From contig NC_091124.1 in assembly GCF_040183065.1 (NCBI RefSeq), positions 95,684,501 through 95,748,500 of the forward strand: 64,000 nucleotides of DNA, in the 5' to 3' direction. Of this stretch, positions 20,508-32,690 are shown piece after piece. Every line of letters starts with the position of its first letter. The stretch's first letter is position 1. Under the pieces are notes generated by a model. That model saw only the letters and a list, made by a program, of their open reading frames with translations, did no database searches and was not told where the DNA came from. The position numbers were made by a program, and so were the translations under genes. The DNA comes from Periplaneta americana. Taxonomy: Eukaryota; Arthropoda; Insecta; Blattodea; Blattidae.

Positions 20508-20720
20508 ATATTCCGTATAAATGATTTTTCAGAATTGCCACAGACCCTTTAATGGTTGAAGTAATTATTTTTGGAATGATGTCATGGATTCCAAATGTTT
20601 TGATAGTGTTTACAGTTGATCGTGGGATGGTGCCCCTCGCTCCGATCATTAAACCATGTACTTCCCAGGTGCCTTCCATCTGATATTTTTCTCGAAAATA
20701 CGGAATAGTAGGCTCATAAA
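20508..20720 (-). pseudogene. LINE-type C-terminal fragment
   Basis: The minus frame contains YEPTIPYFREKYQMEGTWEV, HGLMIGARGTIPRS, then IIPKIITSTIKGSVAILKNH and LY. I recognise this order (EPTIPYFR.KY, GLM.GARGTI, GS.AI.RNHLY) as the extreme C-terminus of a non-LTR retrotransposon polymerase. Nothing upstream of it on the strand continues the ORF, so it is a 5'-truncated tail. Confidence 0.6.
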
Positions 20721-22607
20721 TTTGTTGTTTTTGTAAATAGTATCTGTTCACATGAACTAGCATAGTGAAGCAATATGACCAACCGCGCATCAACAACGCA
20801 CTCACTCGCCTTCACGAGAGCCAATGATGTTACATAGAGCACTGCCGATCTATTCTCTAAATATCTGTGATACTGAGTAACATTCAGTCTAAATACGGAA
20901 ACTTTTAAATAGCAAATGCACTAGCCTTAATTTCCTTCACTGACATTTCAAAGAGATTACAAACAGAAAAGGAAGGTATTTTTAACATTACTCCCTTGTA
21001 TATCATTCACTTGGAGTTATGAACTATCACATTAACTACAGTATGTGTAGGTCTACATACAAAAGCACAACATTCTATATAAAACATTTTGGCATCTACT
21101 TTACCAGTGGACCTACATTTTTCACATCCATATTATGGTATTAAATGTCCATTTTAGAGAGCGAATAAATTCTAAGTTTTCTAGTTTCACATTAATACAT
21201 TCTAACACAAATACATGAAATACTTTCAATTTACCGAACACAACAGTAACGACACAAAACTTAATACCATCGAAAATAAAATTACCACGACTATTACACT
21301 TTTACTACGTCATACTACTTTTGACCAATAAAATGGTAGGTACGAAAGGACGTCTTTCAACCAATCATGGCTGCTTATCGCACAATTTTATCGCGTCCCT
21401 AGCACTTGTTCATTTTTATCACTACCCTAGCATTTGTTTCTTTGTTTGCCAACATTTCAAACTGCACTGGTCTGGACGTCAAAAAACACAAAATTACAAA
21501 CCCCTCCAGTCGATGCACAGCACTTCCAAATATGACTCGCACTGCCATTCAAGAACAAGAATTAATAGAGATCACTGGTCATAGCTATGCATCTTCCCTA
21601 TTTACAAATAAATGAAGAGCACCATTCGGAAATCCTGAAGAAGTTGAGGAATACACCATGTACATCAGGCATGGGCAGCAAGAGCGGATTCTACTCTCTC
21701 ACAGGGAGCCATATGATTTCTCTTCATCCCCGCCGAACACCGTGCAGCGTTGATTCAGTGACGGATGAATATTATGCGTCCCCGTTTAGAGGCTGGTTCC
21801 GCTCCCGATGCCCAGCCCTGATGTACATCAACGAGTTCCACTTCTTTTACGCACACGTCAACTGAACCACCAACCACTAAAACATTCAAATTTGAAAATT
21901 GTACTTTCAATAATTGTTCCTTTTAAAATTATTTATGTTTATTTTTTATGTCATCATCGTTAATTAAAATTTTTCTTTTTTATTTCATCATCCCTAATTA
22001 AAACTTTTGTTAACACTTGTTTATATTATTTAGGTTATATTATAGCTTCTGCTATATGATATTATGAATAGTCACTTATCAGAGATTGTTTAATACTAAG
22101 ATTTATTGAAAATCATCTGTCAAGTGACGTTGATTACTGGGATCCGGATAATTGAAGTGGAATGCAACTTTTTAATAAAAATGAAACTGAATCAACAATG
22201 CCTTCTTGACTAGTAACCGTCCACAGAGTTCAATGAAGATTCCATAGTTGACACAACTGATAACAAGAAAACAGCTAAACATAACACACTACTGCCATCT
22301 AGCGTAATATTTGTAATTTAGAGATGGTACAATAATACATTTGAAAACAGTTGTATTTTCGTAAGTCAATTAATATTTTATTGTATTGGAGAACTTCCTT
22401 ACTTCTAATCTATACTTTCTTCTAATCGTGAACAGTCAAGTAAGTCCCACTCGAGTTTTTATTTTCTCTAGATAAATCAAATCCTCTAGTGAGATTACTG
22501 TTGATAAAATCGTCACTTGAGAAGCAATCACAGTATAAAACATATTTTATGTAAGTCTGCCATAATAAACCATTTTCTTAGCATTTTCAATATTTTTACC
22601 TCATATT
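20721..22607. other. Intergenic, nothing recognised
   Basis: AT-rich DNA. Short open frames near 21321-21865 carry no motif I know. A slightly GC-richer part at 21640-21850 does not resemble an exon with splice signals. Confidence 0.4.
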
Positions 22608-22940
22608 AACTCGCCAGTGTGTGCGTGAATGTGTGTTACAAGATTTCATTTCTGGTTGAATCTCTTCTCACATATATCACATCTGAAGGGCATGTCACGT
22701 GTGTGGATCTGAGAGTGAGTCTCTTTTGGGGCGAATCCCTTGCCACAAATATCACATTTAAATGGCGTAACACTAGTGTGAATGAGACAATGCGTAATGA
22801 TGTTTCCTCCATTATTAAAATAACACCCTCAATAGTCACATACGTAAGGCATCTCTCCAATGTGAATTCGTACTGTATATGAATAACAAGAACTTCATGA
22901 CGTTTAAATCCTTTCCCACAGTAATCAGAACACACACACA

Positions 22941-22981
<41 letters not shown>

Positions 22982-23150
22982 GTATGACTCCGGACATGTA
23001 ATTAAGTTCATTTGACGGCTGAACCTTTTCCCGCACAGCTCTCATTTGAACGGTTTTTCTCCCGTGTGGGTTCGTGTATGTTCGTTAAGACTGCAACGTT
23101 GAACAAAACTTTACCCACATATGTGACACTGAAACTGCAACCAGAGGCGG
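22608..23150 (-). pseudogene. Decayed C2H2 zinc-finger pseudogene
   Basis: The minus strand shows successive C2H2 finger remnants in shifting frames: SDYCGKGFKRHEVLVIHI, then pieces matching KCDICGK, and linkers related to HTGEKP. Finger by finger it parallels the 3' half of the intact exon at 35468-36287, in the same orientation and order, and the CGKGFKR finger is nearly shared. Frameshifts, stops and a CA/CT microsatellite (22931-22978) disrupt it. It looks like a duplicated, dead relative of that gene; the alternative is an independent member of the zinc-finger family. Confidence 0.75.
22931..22978. repeat. (CA)n(CT)n microsatellite
   Basis: A run of CA followed by about eighteen CT units, sitting inside the zinc-finger pseudogene between two finger remnants. 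Confidence 0.95.
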
Positions 23151-23968
23151 CTTTTCAGGTGAACCAAGTGAAGCACAACTTCACCACAGAATTGAAAAAT
23201 TCACTTTACTTTTACTACACATCACAATGCGACTAATTTTATATTATGTATGTTTAATGTACGTTCAAAAATCGCGCCGCGCTGAAGAATTAACGAACAC
23301 AGCGCCAGTGAACCCACGTCTTTCATTGCGACTTTCTATTTCGCTTGCTATGGTTACCATAGCAACAAAACTTCGATACGTTTAAGTTCTGCGCTGGTGA
23401 AGTGAACACGATTTTTCTCCTATTAGTGTTTCATTCAGCTATGGTTACCATGGCAACAAGGCTGTACCCTTCACTCCTCAAGAACAGTATCGTTGCTTAC
23501 GAGATTATATACAAGCTGCGCATAGCACGACCGAGAGTGGGTCTCTGAGCGTCATGACAATTTCTGCTGCTAGGTTCGCCGCCCCACAGTCCTATTAAAT
23601 TATGAAAAGTTCCATTACTAAGCATTGTGTATCTAGAATATTCTTTAATTAATTTTGCATTACTGATCGAGTACGAAGATTATAAACATAACCAGCATAT
23701 TACAGTCTTATTCGAGATTTATTGATGACTTGTTAAATATCACTATGCAGATTTTCAGCGTCATTTAATGGAATTTACAATTTTGTTTCCCGAAAGTCTG
23801 AATTTGTTCAATTAAAAATTTTGCTTCCAAACTACATTATTCTTCTGGTTCATTTACTTTGGGAAGTTGATTGTTTTCAGTTCCGTGTTTTTCCTTCAGA
23901 TTTCGTTCCCTCTATAGTAATTTGCTATAATTGCTGAAAGTGAACTACCGGTGTCTTCTACTTTCAGA

Positions 23969-24015
<47 letters not shown>

Positions 24016-24894
24016 TTATTCTTATTGTAATCATCATCATTTAACTAGTATAGTTCTTAGTTTGTCTTGCCTTAAGACAATCAGTTCCGGTAGCGTTATT
24101 CGAGGAAAAGAGTGTGATTTACCATCATCATGTATAGTGGTGAAATATTCCACGACAATGCTTAGTTATTAGGTACTGCTGAATATTGATACATATACGA
24201 TTTGCATTATTTAGGATACAACATACGCAGCAATGCGATTTTAATGTTGAGCATGCCGAATTAAGTGTAATGTACTCCCCTCATCCTCCAAGCCAAATCA
24301 AATATTATGACATTACGAGTAACAAATAAATAAATAAATAATAATAATAATAATTAGTACAATTATTCGTTGTGATAAAGTACAATTATCACTGCATGGT
24401 GCACTGAAGATTTTACTTTATGTTTTCATTAAATTGACATGTCATGAGTGACGCAGAAAACAGCTCAGGGGAGAGAGATGCAGACATTACTAAAAATGAA
24501 ATGGGGATCGGGGAGAGCAGATGCGCATGTGCCTATGGGCGGAAAAATTCTAAAAAAGAAATCGTCCTTGAGATTCCTGAGATAATTGTTTATGTTTTTG
24601 GGAAATGGTCAAATTCAAAAACCATTTCTAATCACATAATTGCAGACTAACTTCCTAATTAATTTAATTCTAACTCCTAATTTAAAAACTGTTTACACAC
24701 ACTAAAATATCATAGCATTTGCTATTACTATCCACTACAGGTTAATCAGCAGCCTGCTGTTCGCATTAGTAAAAATCATAACACTTCAACATCAATATAT
24801 TTTTAAAAAAGAAAGGGGTAAGTTACACCCACTTACAAATGATTACACTATGAAGTCAGGGAAATGGAAGATAATACAGTACCTTAATTCAGTG

Positions 24895-24949
<55 letters not shown>

Positions 24950-25480
24950 TACGTAAAAAGGGTAGACTACAGTGGTCATGTAAAATATATTAAGTTTCTT
25001 TCATTATTTCCGAATAGGTACGGTGTGTGAATTGAACAAGAGGAAGGTAGTACCTTAGTTTATAATATGTAATATCTTTTAATATCAAGAATGACAGCCA
25101 TTAATTTTAATATAATTGAGACGTAGAAGTTTTGAAATTACGTCTATTGACAATAAATTATTGTACGAAGCATTTAATAAGCAACGGTGAGTCCTTTGAA
25201 TGTCCCAAATGTCAATATCATTTAAGTGTCCTGCTATGAATATCTAGGACCGAACAGCGCTCCGAGCGGCGGAATTGGCACTACGAGGGAACCACTTTAG
25301 ACCCGTATTTCAAGTGCTATGCGCCAGTTTGTATATACACCTAATCTCGTATGCAACGGTTAGTATCGTGGTATCATGCATTTGTTGGTTGAACTTCGTA
25401 ACTAGAGATGAAACAATTCCTTTGTAATAATAGGTAGAAAAGCGCAAAATATGCATATTTTGTGTGTTCGTTCCATGGAT
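23151..25480. other. Intergenic with two trinucleotide microsatellites
   Basis: Apart from an ATT run at about 23970-24014 and an AAT run at about 24897-24945, I recognise nothing. At 23360-23470 two short blocks share CTATGGTTACCATRGCAACAA, a local repeat. A small acidic frame at 24444-24650 has no identifiable motif. Confidence 0.5.
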
Positions 25481-25489
25481 GCTTATTCA

Positions 25490-27600
25490 CTACGAGTTTC
25501 TCGTTAGTGATTCGATTCTTAGTCTGCATGAGAGGGCGTGGTATCTTTCACAAGCACCTTCGCACAATTTACACACGCACTCTACACTGGGCTCATGGTA
25601 GCCTGTCGTTTTGCAGATCTTGAAATGAAAACCATGCACTGCGAAGCGTGTGATGGTGTGTCTGAGTTCGTAGTACGGTCTCTTCCACATGGCTTCTGCT
25701 GTATAGAAGTCGCTCCATATTTGTGATCTCTTCGTTCGGAGTTCCTGTAGGAGATTCTCGTACTGGGCAGTGGACGGGAGCAGTAGTTGGTGTCTCAAAT
25801 CTTCGATATAGAAGGGTTCCCTTGACATTTCATAGCATAGTCGTGATGGAGCATATTTTGATATGGATAGGGCTCTTTTAATAAATGTTGCCTTCACTCG
25901 TTCTATGCGTTTTAGATTGTTCTTTGTAAGGTTCTCCCATATGATGTTCAGACCATAATGCAATATAGGGCTGATTTTGACTTTGAATAATGTCATGGCT
26001 GTCTCTAGCGATAATTTGCTTACATGCTGTATTTCATGCATTGCTTTTATAGCATGTATGGTTCTTTCGTTTACATGTTGTGTATACGTATCCCCATGCG
26101 TTTGGAGGGTGATTCCTAAGTACTTGAATTGGGTTACATTTTGTAGCTCCCTGTGCTCCAGACGGAATGTATCTTTAGCTGCTATTCTTCCTCCTCGACG
26201 GAAGATCATGGATACGGTTTTGTCTACACTGATGGCTAATTCGTTCTCTCGGGCCCATATTGATAATTGGTCTAGCGAGGACTGAAGCTTTTGCCGTGAT
26301 GTGGACGCTAGGGCCATGTCGTCGGCATATATATACATGCTGACTCCATCTAGCTTGACACTGTTACAATATCAACTGTTGCTACATTGAATAACGTGGG
26401 GCTTAGTGGGTCGCCTTGCAACACCCCGATACTTTGCTCTATAGGTTCTGAGTATGTGACGCTGTCGTCGATTACTAAGCTGTTTTTGTGCAATATGTTG
26501 TTTACTATTCTGGTGACGTAATGACCTGTTCCAATCATCGAGCCTAGTTTCTTTATTACCATGTTTCTGTTGATGGTGTCAAATGCTTTGCTGTAATCCA
26601 CGAAAACTGTATACAGCTTTCCTTTTGGATGTCGCAGTGCATCTTGTATGTCTTCTTGGAGGCATCGGACAGCTTGTATGGTCGATCTTCCTTCCCTGAA
26701 TCCAAATTGTTCCTCCGGGATACTCGGGTCTATCATTTCTGCCAAGCGATCTGTTATTATTTTCGTGAAAGTTTTCAGTAGCACATCTTCCAAGGCAATA
26801 CCTCTGTAGGCGTCTGGATTCTTGGGGTCTCCCTTTCCTTTATATAGCATTTTGATTATTGCTGTTCTCCACTGTGCAGGGATTTGCCCTGTGCGCAGGC
26901 ATTCATTCATGAGTGCTGTCCATGCAGGCACCATGATTGGAACCGCCAGCTTCAAGTGTTCATTTGTAATGTGGTTAGGACCTGGTGCTCTATTTGGTCT
27001 GCTCATTTTTATGGTGTATGTTACCTCCTCTTCAGTAATGGGTTCGAAGCCTACAGCTGGTGATGAGTCAATCTTGGGGCGTGTATCTTTCGCATCTACG
27101 ATGCTACTTAGGCGTTGCGTCCACGTCTGTATTGGTATTGTCTTCGGGAATCTGGGATTCTTTTGGCATAATGCTTTGTATGGATCCGATTCTGCTTCTT
27201 CTATTAACTTCTTTTCTTTGCTCAGATGATATGTTGTTTTTGCCTCTCTTACAGTCTCTTTATATTCTCGCCTTTTGTCGGCGTAATTCCTGTAGGCTGC
27301 TTCTGTCTTCAACTCCCTAGCTGAGTGTAGTGCGTTGAGTGTGGCTTTCCTCTGACTATAGCATTCGGCATTGAACCATGGTTTAGCTTTCCTTGTACAG
27401 GTATTGTCTTTATGGTGAGGGATGGCTTCTTTCATGCATTTTTCGATAGTCTCCAGTGCGGTATCCATGTCTCCTTCTTGGATGATGCTAATTACATTTT
27501 CCAAGTCCTTTTCCTGAATCTTTCCCACATCTAGTTTCCTTGGGATTTTGGCTCTAGAAGTTTCCGTGGTTCCGAAGGTGTTTCCAAGCTGTAAACACGA
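25490..27600 (-). pseudogene. 5'-truncated LINE with reverse transcriptase, one frameshift
   Basis: The minus strand encodes the linker and reverse transcriptase of a non-LTR retrotransposon ORF2. In order: RKAKPWFNAEC, PGPNHITNEHLK, WRTAIIKMLYKGKGDPKNPD, EEQFGFREGRSTIQAVRCLQ, VFVDYSKAFDTINR, QSIGVLQGDPLSPTLFNV and the catalytic YADD (MYIYADDMALAS). The palm aspartates (VDYSKAFD and YADD) are intact. A one-base shift just before YADD (about 26350-26370) splits the frame. The C-terminus ends with a CVCKLCEGACERYHALSC zinc-knuckle-like cluster. No endonuclease domain precedes it, so it is 5' truncated near 27.6 kb. The LINE clade is undetermined. Confidence 0.85.
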
Positions 27601-28376
27601 TACCAGTGTATATGTGACTCGCGTATTGTACATGACGTCAGAGGGAAGGGAGGGATAGAATAAAATTGTTTTCTGTACCACCTGATTACAGCAAGTGAGT
27701 CTCCTCTCACTTTCAGTGAAGTGTAGATGAGGAACATTACTGCATTAGATTTAAGAAATACTGCATTAGATTTGTCCAACTTAATAGATTTTTAACAGTT
27801 ATTGTTTCGAAACTTTTAATTACCAGTATCTAAATACGTTCAATAGTATCAAGCATTACGTTATTACACTAGGATCTTTTTAATATTGAATTTATGACTA
27901 GACATCGGATGTTTAGGAAAATGCCTATTTTATTTGAATGTTCATATTTAAAGGCTTTTAGTAAATGTGCACGAATCATGAGAAATGAAGCATTCTGATG
28001 AAGTTAGATTTTGCCTTTTTTTTTTTTTTGGCCGTTTACGACTTTTTTGCTTTAATAAGTATTTTTTGCCTTTTTCTTTATATGAGTACTCACTCAACAA
28101 TACTGCATTTATTTCTGAGTTCGAAAATAAGAAAATTGCAGTTCTTATAATAGCCATAGAAAATGGACGTAAATGTTTCAGGAAAGGTCCATTTTTATGT
28201 TCAAAAGAAGTTCAGAAATCAAATTCTAAAAGTATTGGGTATTTTGTTAATTTGGAATTGAAAACATTATATCCAATTGGTGTTGAAGACCAATAAGCAG
28301 TACTGTTATTGTTAACAGATGCAGCGTTATATATGATTGCAGCACGTCAACTTTTGAAGCCATTTTACTCCAATCT
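27601..28376. other. Intergenic, nothing recognised
   Basis: Between the LINE 5' truncation point and the next LINE fragment. One 103-codon plus-strand frame (27985-28296), rich in Phe and Lys, shows no motif I know and is likely chance. Confidence 0.4.
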
Positions 28377-28403
28377 AAAAAAAAAAAAAAAAAAAAAAAA
28401 AAA

Positions 28404-28696
28404 CTGAAAGGAATTTATAAAAGTTACATTACCAGTTGTTCTGTGTGGTTGTGAAACTTGAACTGTCACTTTGAGAGAGGAACAGAGGTTAAGAGTATTC
28501 GAGAATAAGGTGCTTAGGAAAATATTTGGGGTTAAGAGGGATGAAGTTACAGGAGAATCGAGAAAGTTACACAATGTAGAACTCCACGCATTATATTCTT
28601 CACCTGACATAATTAGGAATATTAAATCCAGACGTTTGAGATGAGCAGGGCATGTAACATGTATGGGCGAATCCAGAAATGCATATAGTGTGTTAG
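28404..28696 (+). pseudogene. LINE ORF2 C-terminal fragment, left part (split by a transposon)
   Basis: After a run of about 26 A (28377-28402) the plus strand reads LPVVLCGCET, TLREEQRLRVFENKVLRKIF, ALYSSPDIIRNIKSRRLR and MGESRNAYSVL. These are post-polymerase LINE motifs of the GRPEGKR family. The frame stops abruptly at TTAG (28693-28696) and resumes at 30862 with VGRPEGKRPLGR, showing that a 2.17-kb element cut it. Confidence 0.85.
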
Positions 28697-30861
28697 AGCG
28701 CTTTCAGAATAAGAAGGCATATAAGGCGGAGCTAGTTCAGGCCGGTCTATGTCGACTAGCCAGTGACAGTGAAGCGGTGTTGCCTAGCTAAATCGTCGCG
28801 AAGTCTCGCTGAAGCGTCGCGTATTAGTTTCTTTTTTGCGCGCACAATAGTTATGGCTAGGAATGAATTTTAAGCTATCGCATTCGATAGAGCTACGAAT
28901 TCTGAATCCAACAGTACAAGAATGGCAATTGTATGTCAACTGGTTCGCGTGTTATCACTTTAAGACTAAACAGAGATATCCAACATACAGCATAGAACAT
29001 ATTTTGCTCTGAATTCCGTCTCTGTAAACGAAGATAGAATCTGTTTATTTTCGAATTCAGATGTGGACTATTTTCTCTTGTGTGATGCGTAACTTACCAT
29101 AACAATGTCTCTTGAAGGGATTGCAATTTGCTCTGGTGTTTCATCTGTTATACGCAAAGGGATAGTTTAACACTCACAAGCGAGGAGTATGGTATGTTTG
29201 TACATAATTTTTTTCAGTGCGTGTCAGTTCTTCACAAACAAAGAATCTGACTGCAGAGACGTGTGGTTTAGAAGTGCATACGTTATCTCATATTCTCGGA
29301 CAGGACAAAGAGACAATTAAAATAGGTGGTATACTTGAATTTACCTCTCCTGGAAAATAACGCAAAACAAACGTGTTAATTATTTGTACAATTTTCAGAA
29401 CCGTGTATTACTTCATTGTACGATATTTTAAATACATTAGTAGTATGTGTTAGCAGTGCCATTGTAATAGAACGTGGAAAGAAGAAGAAAGCTGAGAATA
29501 ATCATAGATACGATTTTCACTTTTCATTGGAATATTATACATGGTATAAGACGAAATATTGCATAAACATGAGATATTTGGATGATATTATAAACATAAA
29601 CACTCCTGTCTCTTTTTCCATGAATTATACGAAGAGCATTAACAACACTTCCTTAAGAGCATTAGAAAACTTTATAAAATGAAGCACATTAACTACATTT
29701 CACTTTTAAAATAAATGCAAGCATGCTAGGAACGAGGAGATTTTATAATTCCAAAACTCAAATTTTATTTTAAAAACCTTTCGTTATATATATTACACTT
29801 TATACGATTTTTTCTAATATACAATTTTATCTTCAATATATTAACGATATTATTGGATTACGGTTTTCATATTCGCTTCTATACAACTACCTTCACTCGT
29901 AGGTTTATATTGCCACAGGCCAGAGTGATAGAACATAGAATCCTGGACTTCTAGGTAGGTATAAGCTAGAGGATTAAATTAAATTAGATATGCTTGATTT
30001 AATAAAGTAAAAGGAAGTAATCTTCAGTTTCAATATGAGTACTGAATTAGGCCTACATATGAGCAAATATGCTTATATTCTTACAGCCGGATTCTTAGCC
30101 AGAATATGGAACACTGGACCTCTAGATATGTAAAAATTATATGATAAAATAAAATTAGATAGACTTAGTTTATCAGAGAAAAATAAAATAATCTACAGTT
30201 CCAGCATGAGTACTGAATTATGTATGAACACACATTATGATTACGTTGCATTATAGCCAGATTCGTAACCAGAATGTAGAACCCTGGACCCCTAGGTATG
30301 TATAAGCTAGAGAATTAAATTAAATTATATAGGCTTCATTTAACGGAGGAAAAATAAAATACTTTCCAACTTCAATACTAAATTACGTATCTACAGATAT
30401 GTTTTCGTTTTGTTATCGCTATATTCTTAGGCTGCCCCTACAAACAAACTGTACCTTATCTTTCCTCTGGAGAAATAAACAACAATAAATTCAGCTTTTG
30501 CTGTACAAGGAAGTCTGAGTAAGAATTAAAACATTCTTTCTCAGACATTAGCAAAGTAAATTTCTACATATCTGTCACTTTATTTCGCAAGTCATAGACT
30601 CCAAGAGCTACTGATCTATGAAGCTAAGAAGTAATAAAAATTGAGATGAGAATTACTTCAGTAAGAGTAATTATATTTAAACGTTACACACAATGAAGAA
30701 ACAGGTCTCGACCCGCTCGCTCAGCGAGAGGAATGCTACTGATATGTTCTATCCTTATCTGTTGTCTCTGTCTTCCATGTCTCGTGCACCGTGCGACAAC
30801 GTCGAACTGTTGCTAGCACTCAATTGGCTTAGGCCATATGCCTTCTTATTCTGAAACCGCT
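28697..30861. mobile_element. 2.17-kb TIR transposon of unknown superfamily nested in a LINE
   Basis: The left end AGCGCTTTCAGAATAAGAAG and the right end, in reverse complement AGCGGTTTCAGAATAAGAAG, share about 26 bp. The LINE frame is continuous if the element and one TTAG/ATAG copy are removed (28693-28696 and 30862-30865), so the target duplication is 4 bp with one substitution. No transposase is recognisable: a frame around 28.9 kb (VQEWQLYVNWFACYHFK) and one at 29416-29682 match nothing I know. A triple repeat fills 29880-30430. Four-base duplications occur in several superfamilies, so I do not assign one. Confidence 0.8.
29880..30430. repeat. Three tandem copies of a 170-180-bp unit inside the nested transposon
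   Basis: Related blocks start CAGAGTGATAGAACATAGAA (29921), CAGAATATGGAACACTGGAC (30100) and CAGAATGTAGAACCCTGGAC (30270). Each is followed by a TAGGTATGTATAAGCTAGAG-like segment and a GAGTACTGAATTA-like segment. The copies differ by about 15-25 percent by eye. Confidence 0.8.
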
Positions 30862-31060
30862 ATAGTTGGAAGGCCGGAAGGAAAAGACCTTTGGGGAGGC
30901 AGAGACGTAGATGGGAGGATAATATAAAACTGGATCTGAGGGAGGTTGAATATAATGGTAGGGACTGGATTAATCTTGCCCAGTGTAGGGACTGATGGCA
31001 GGCTTATATGAGGGTGACAATGAACCTTCGGGATCCTTAAAAGCTATTTGTTTGTTTGTT
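30862..31060 (+). pseudogene. LINE ORF2 C-terminal fragment, right part
   Basis: Resumes the frame left at 28696 with VGRPEGKRPLGRQRRRWEDN, then IKLDLREVEYNGRDWINLAQ, then a stop in place of the usual DRD-W, and YMRVTMNLRDP. The 3' tail is a short TTTG repeat (GTTTGTTTGTTTCA). Same family as the fragments at 5285, 47206 and 55252. Confidence 0.85.
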
Positions 31061-31299
31061 TCACACAATTAACTTGTTTTGCCCATGGCTTGCATCGAGC
31101 TGCTGAGGGAGTAAGGAAGTTGTTTTCATACGCTAATTTGATTGGTTAAGAAAGTTTTTCTTAAATCCCCTTCAAGGATTAGTGTATTCAGAGAGAAATT
31201 ACCTGACACTCCCCTATCCCCTGAACCAATAATTACGAGGTGGGGGACATTGTTGAGAGCAGTAAAATACTATGCCTAGAACTTTGAATAAATAGCACT

Positions 31300-31800
31300 A
31301 ATTGTGAACGAATTTTCTGAGGAGATTCCCCGTCAATCAAAGCAGTGCAGTATGTGTTTAAGACAAAAGGACTTAAAAGATTTGGCATATATCGATGCAC
31401 ATTTCACTTTTGTAGTAGACACTATTCAACAACTAGAAGCTAGTAGTCTCTGTGTGAATCCATGTCCCAATTTTTGCCTGCAAAAACAAAGAAAGATCAT
31501 AAGAAGCTCCTGACAAGAATAATACTAAAATATGTGAAAAGCTAAACAATGTTTTGTCAAGAAACCCTGGCTATGAAATCATTAATTCTGTGTACAATGT
31601 GCTAAGTGGGAATGACGGTGAGCTTCCTGAGAGGTTTAATGTAGCCAGGATGGCACTGTTTAAGTATGCTCCAGTTACATCAGTATACGTTGAGAGATCT
31701 TTTTTTTTTAGTATATATACTGATTTTGTCAAATAAACGTGACAGAAGTTTGTGCGTTAAACTTAAAAATTCGCTTGTTGTTTATTGTAATTCAAATTAT
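31300..31800 (+). pseudogene. hAT transposase C-terminal remnant
   Basis: The plus strand reads FTFVVDTIQQLEASSL and, after frame changes, SRNPGYEIINSVYNVLSG and NVARMALFKYAPVTSVYVER, followed by SF. The last block is the hAT dimerisation signature 'FKYAPVTSxDVERSFS'. The catalytic part upstream is not visible. A different hAT subfamily from the ZMYM1-like copies at 48.6 and 57 kb. Confidence 0.65.
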
Positions 31801-32513
31801 GGACGTGAAGTTGTGGATGAATAAATACAAGTGAAACAAGTCCATATAACAGAGAAACTACTTTTCCAGTGTATTTTGTTAAGTTACTTACAATCTTATG
31901 CATGTTTACTTTATTAAAGATGAGTGATTCAACATAATTTTAATGCCTTTTATTGCCCTATTTTTGTTGTTTTTAGAGCTTCCTAAAATACCATTTTTAG
32001 TGTATTAACTTCCGATGTCTATTTATGACACAGTAGCCTTTTAATGCAAAATAAAACTTTGACCTTAAAATTTATTATGAATAAATAATTTTTAGAATAC
32101 TATAGACAAATATAACTGTAGCCTATGATGTGTTTAAAATCACAGTTTTTATACCATTGTTTTAAGAATTATCAAGTTGAGATGTGGAAGTTTCTGCCAA
32201 CACTTATAAATGGAGAAAATGTTTTGCACGAAGGTGAATTAAGAAGCTTAACAAATTAATAACTAAGAATTGGGATCGTAGTTATATCTTGAAAATACTA
32301 TAATATAACAACAGGACTCAACATATGGAGGACGGATTTGAAAGTTCTATTCGCCTTTGAGATCCTTCTGCTGCCATGAACAGGATAGAATAAGTATGAA
32401 AACATCCGTTGGTTATATGATTACAATAATTGTCGTCATATGGACTGTTGCAATTAACAAGATTCTTCCTTTAAGCAAACTAATTTCCTTAGGTTAGAAC
32501 AACTGTTTGTATG

Positions 32514-32690
32514 CATCTCAATTTTGACTAGTGTAATATGTAGCTAGTCGCCGATGTACGCAGTGGAGGGGAAAAGGAACTGGCCACCCTACGCCATTAT
32601 CTCCTGACCTAGTTGCCTCATAAGTGGTGCCTTCCTGGTATCACTTGTGAGGTTCAGACTGTTTTCGGACAGTTTACTAAACAAAAATAA
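32514..32690 (+). repeat. Dispersed SINE-like repeat, copy 1
   Basis: Strongly similar to 59125-59325. Shared landmarks include TGTAATATGTAGCTAGTCG, TTGCCTCATAAGTGGTG, GGTATCACTTGTGA and a terminal GGACAGTTKACTAAACAA followed by an A-rich tail. A short tail copy also occurs at about 36640-36675. There is no tRNA-like head. The A-rich 3' end is typical of retroposons. Confidence 0.75.

Noticed and set aside
24444-24650. Plus-strand 68-codon acidic frame as a gene
   Set aside because: No motif, no splice signals and no neighbours in support.
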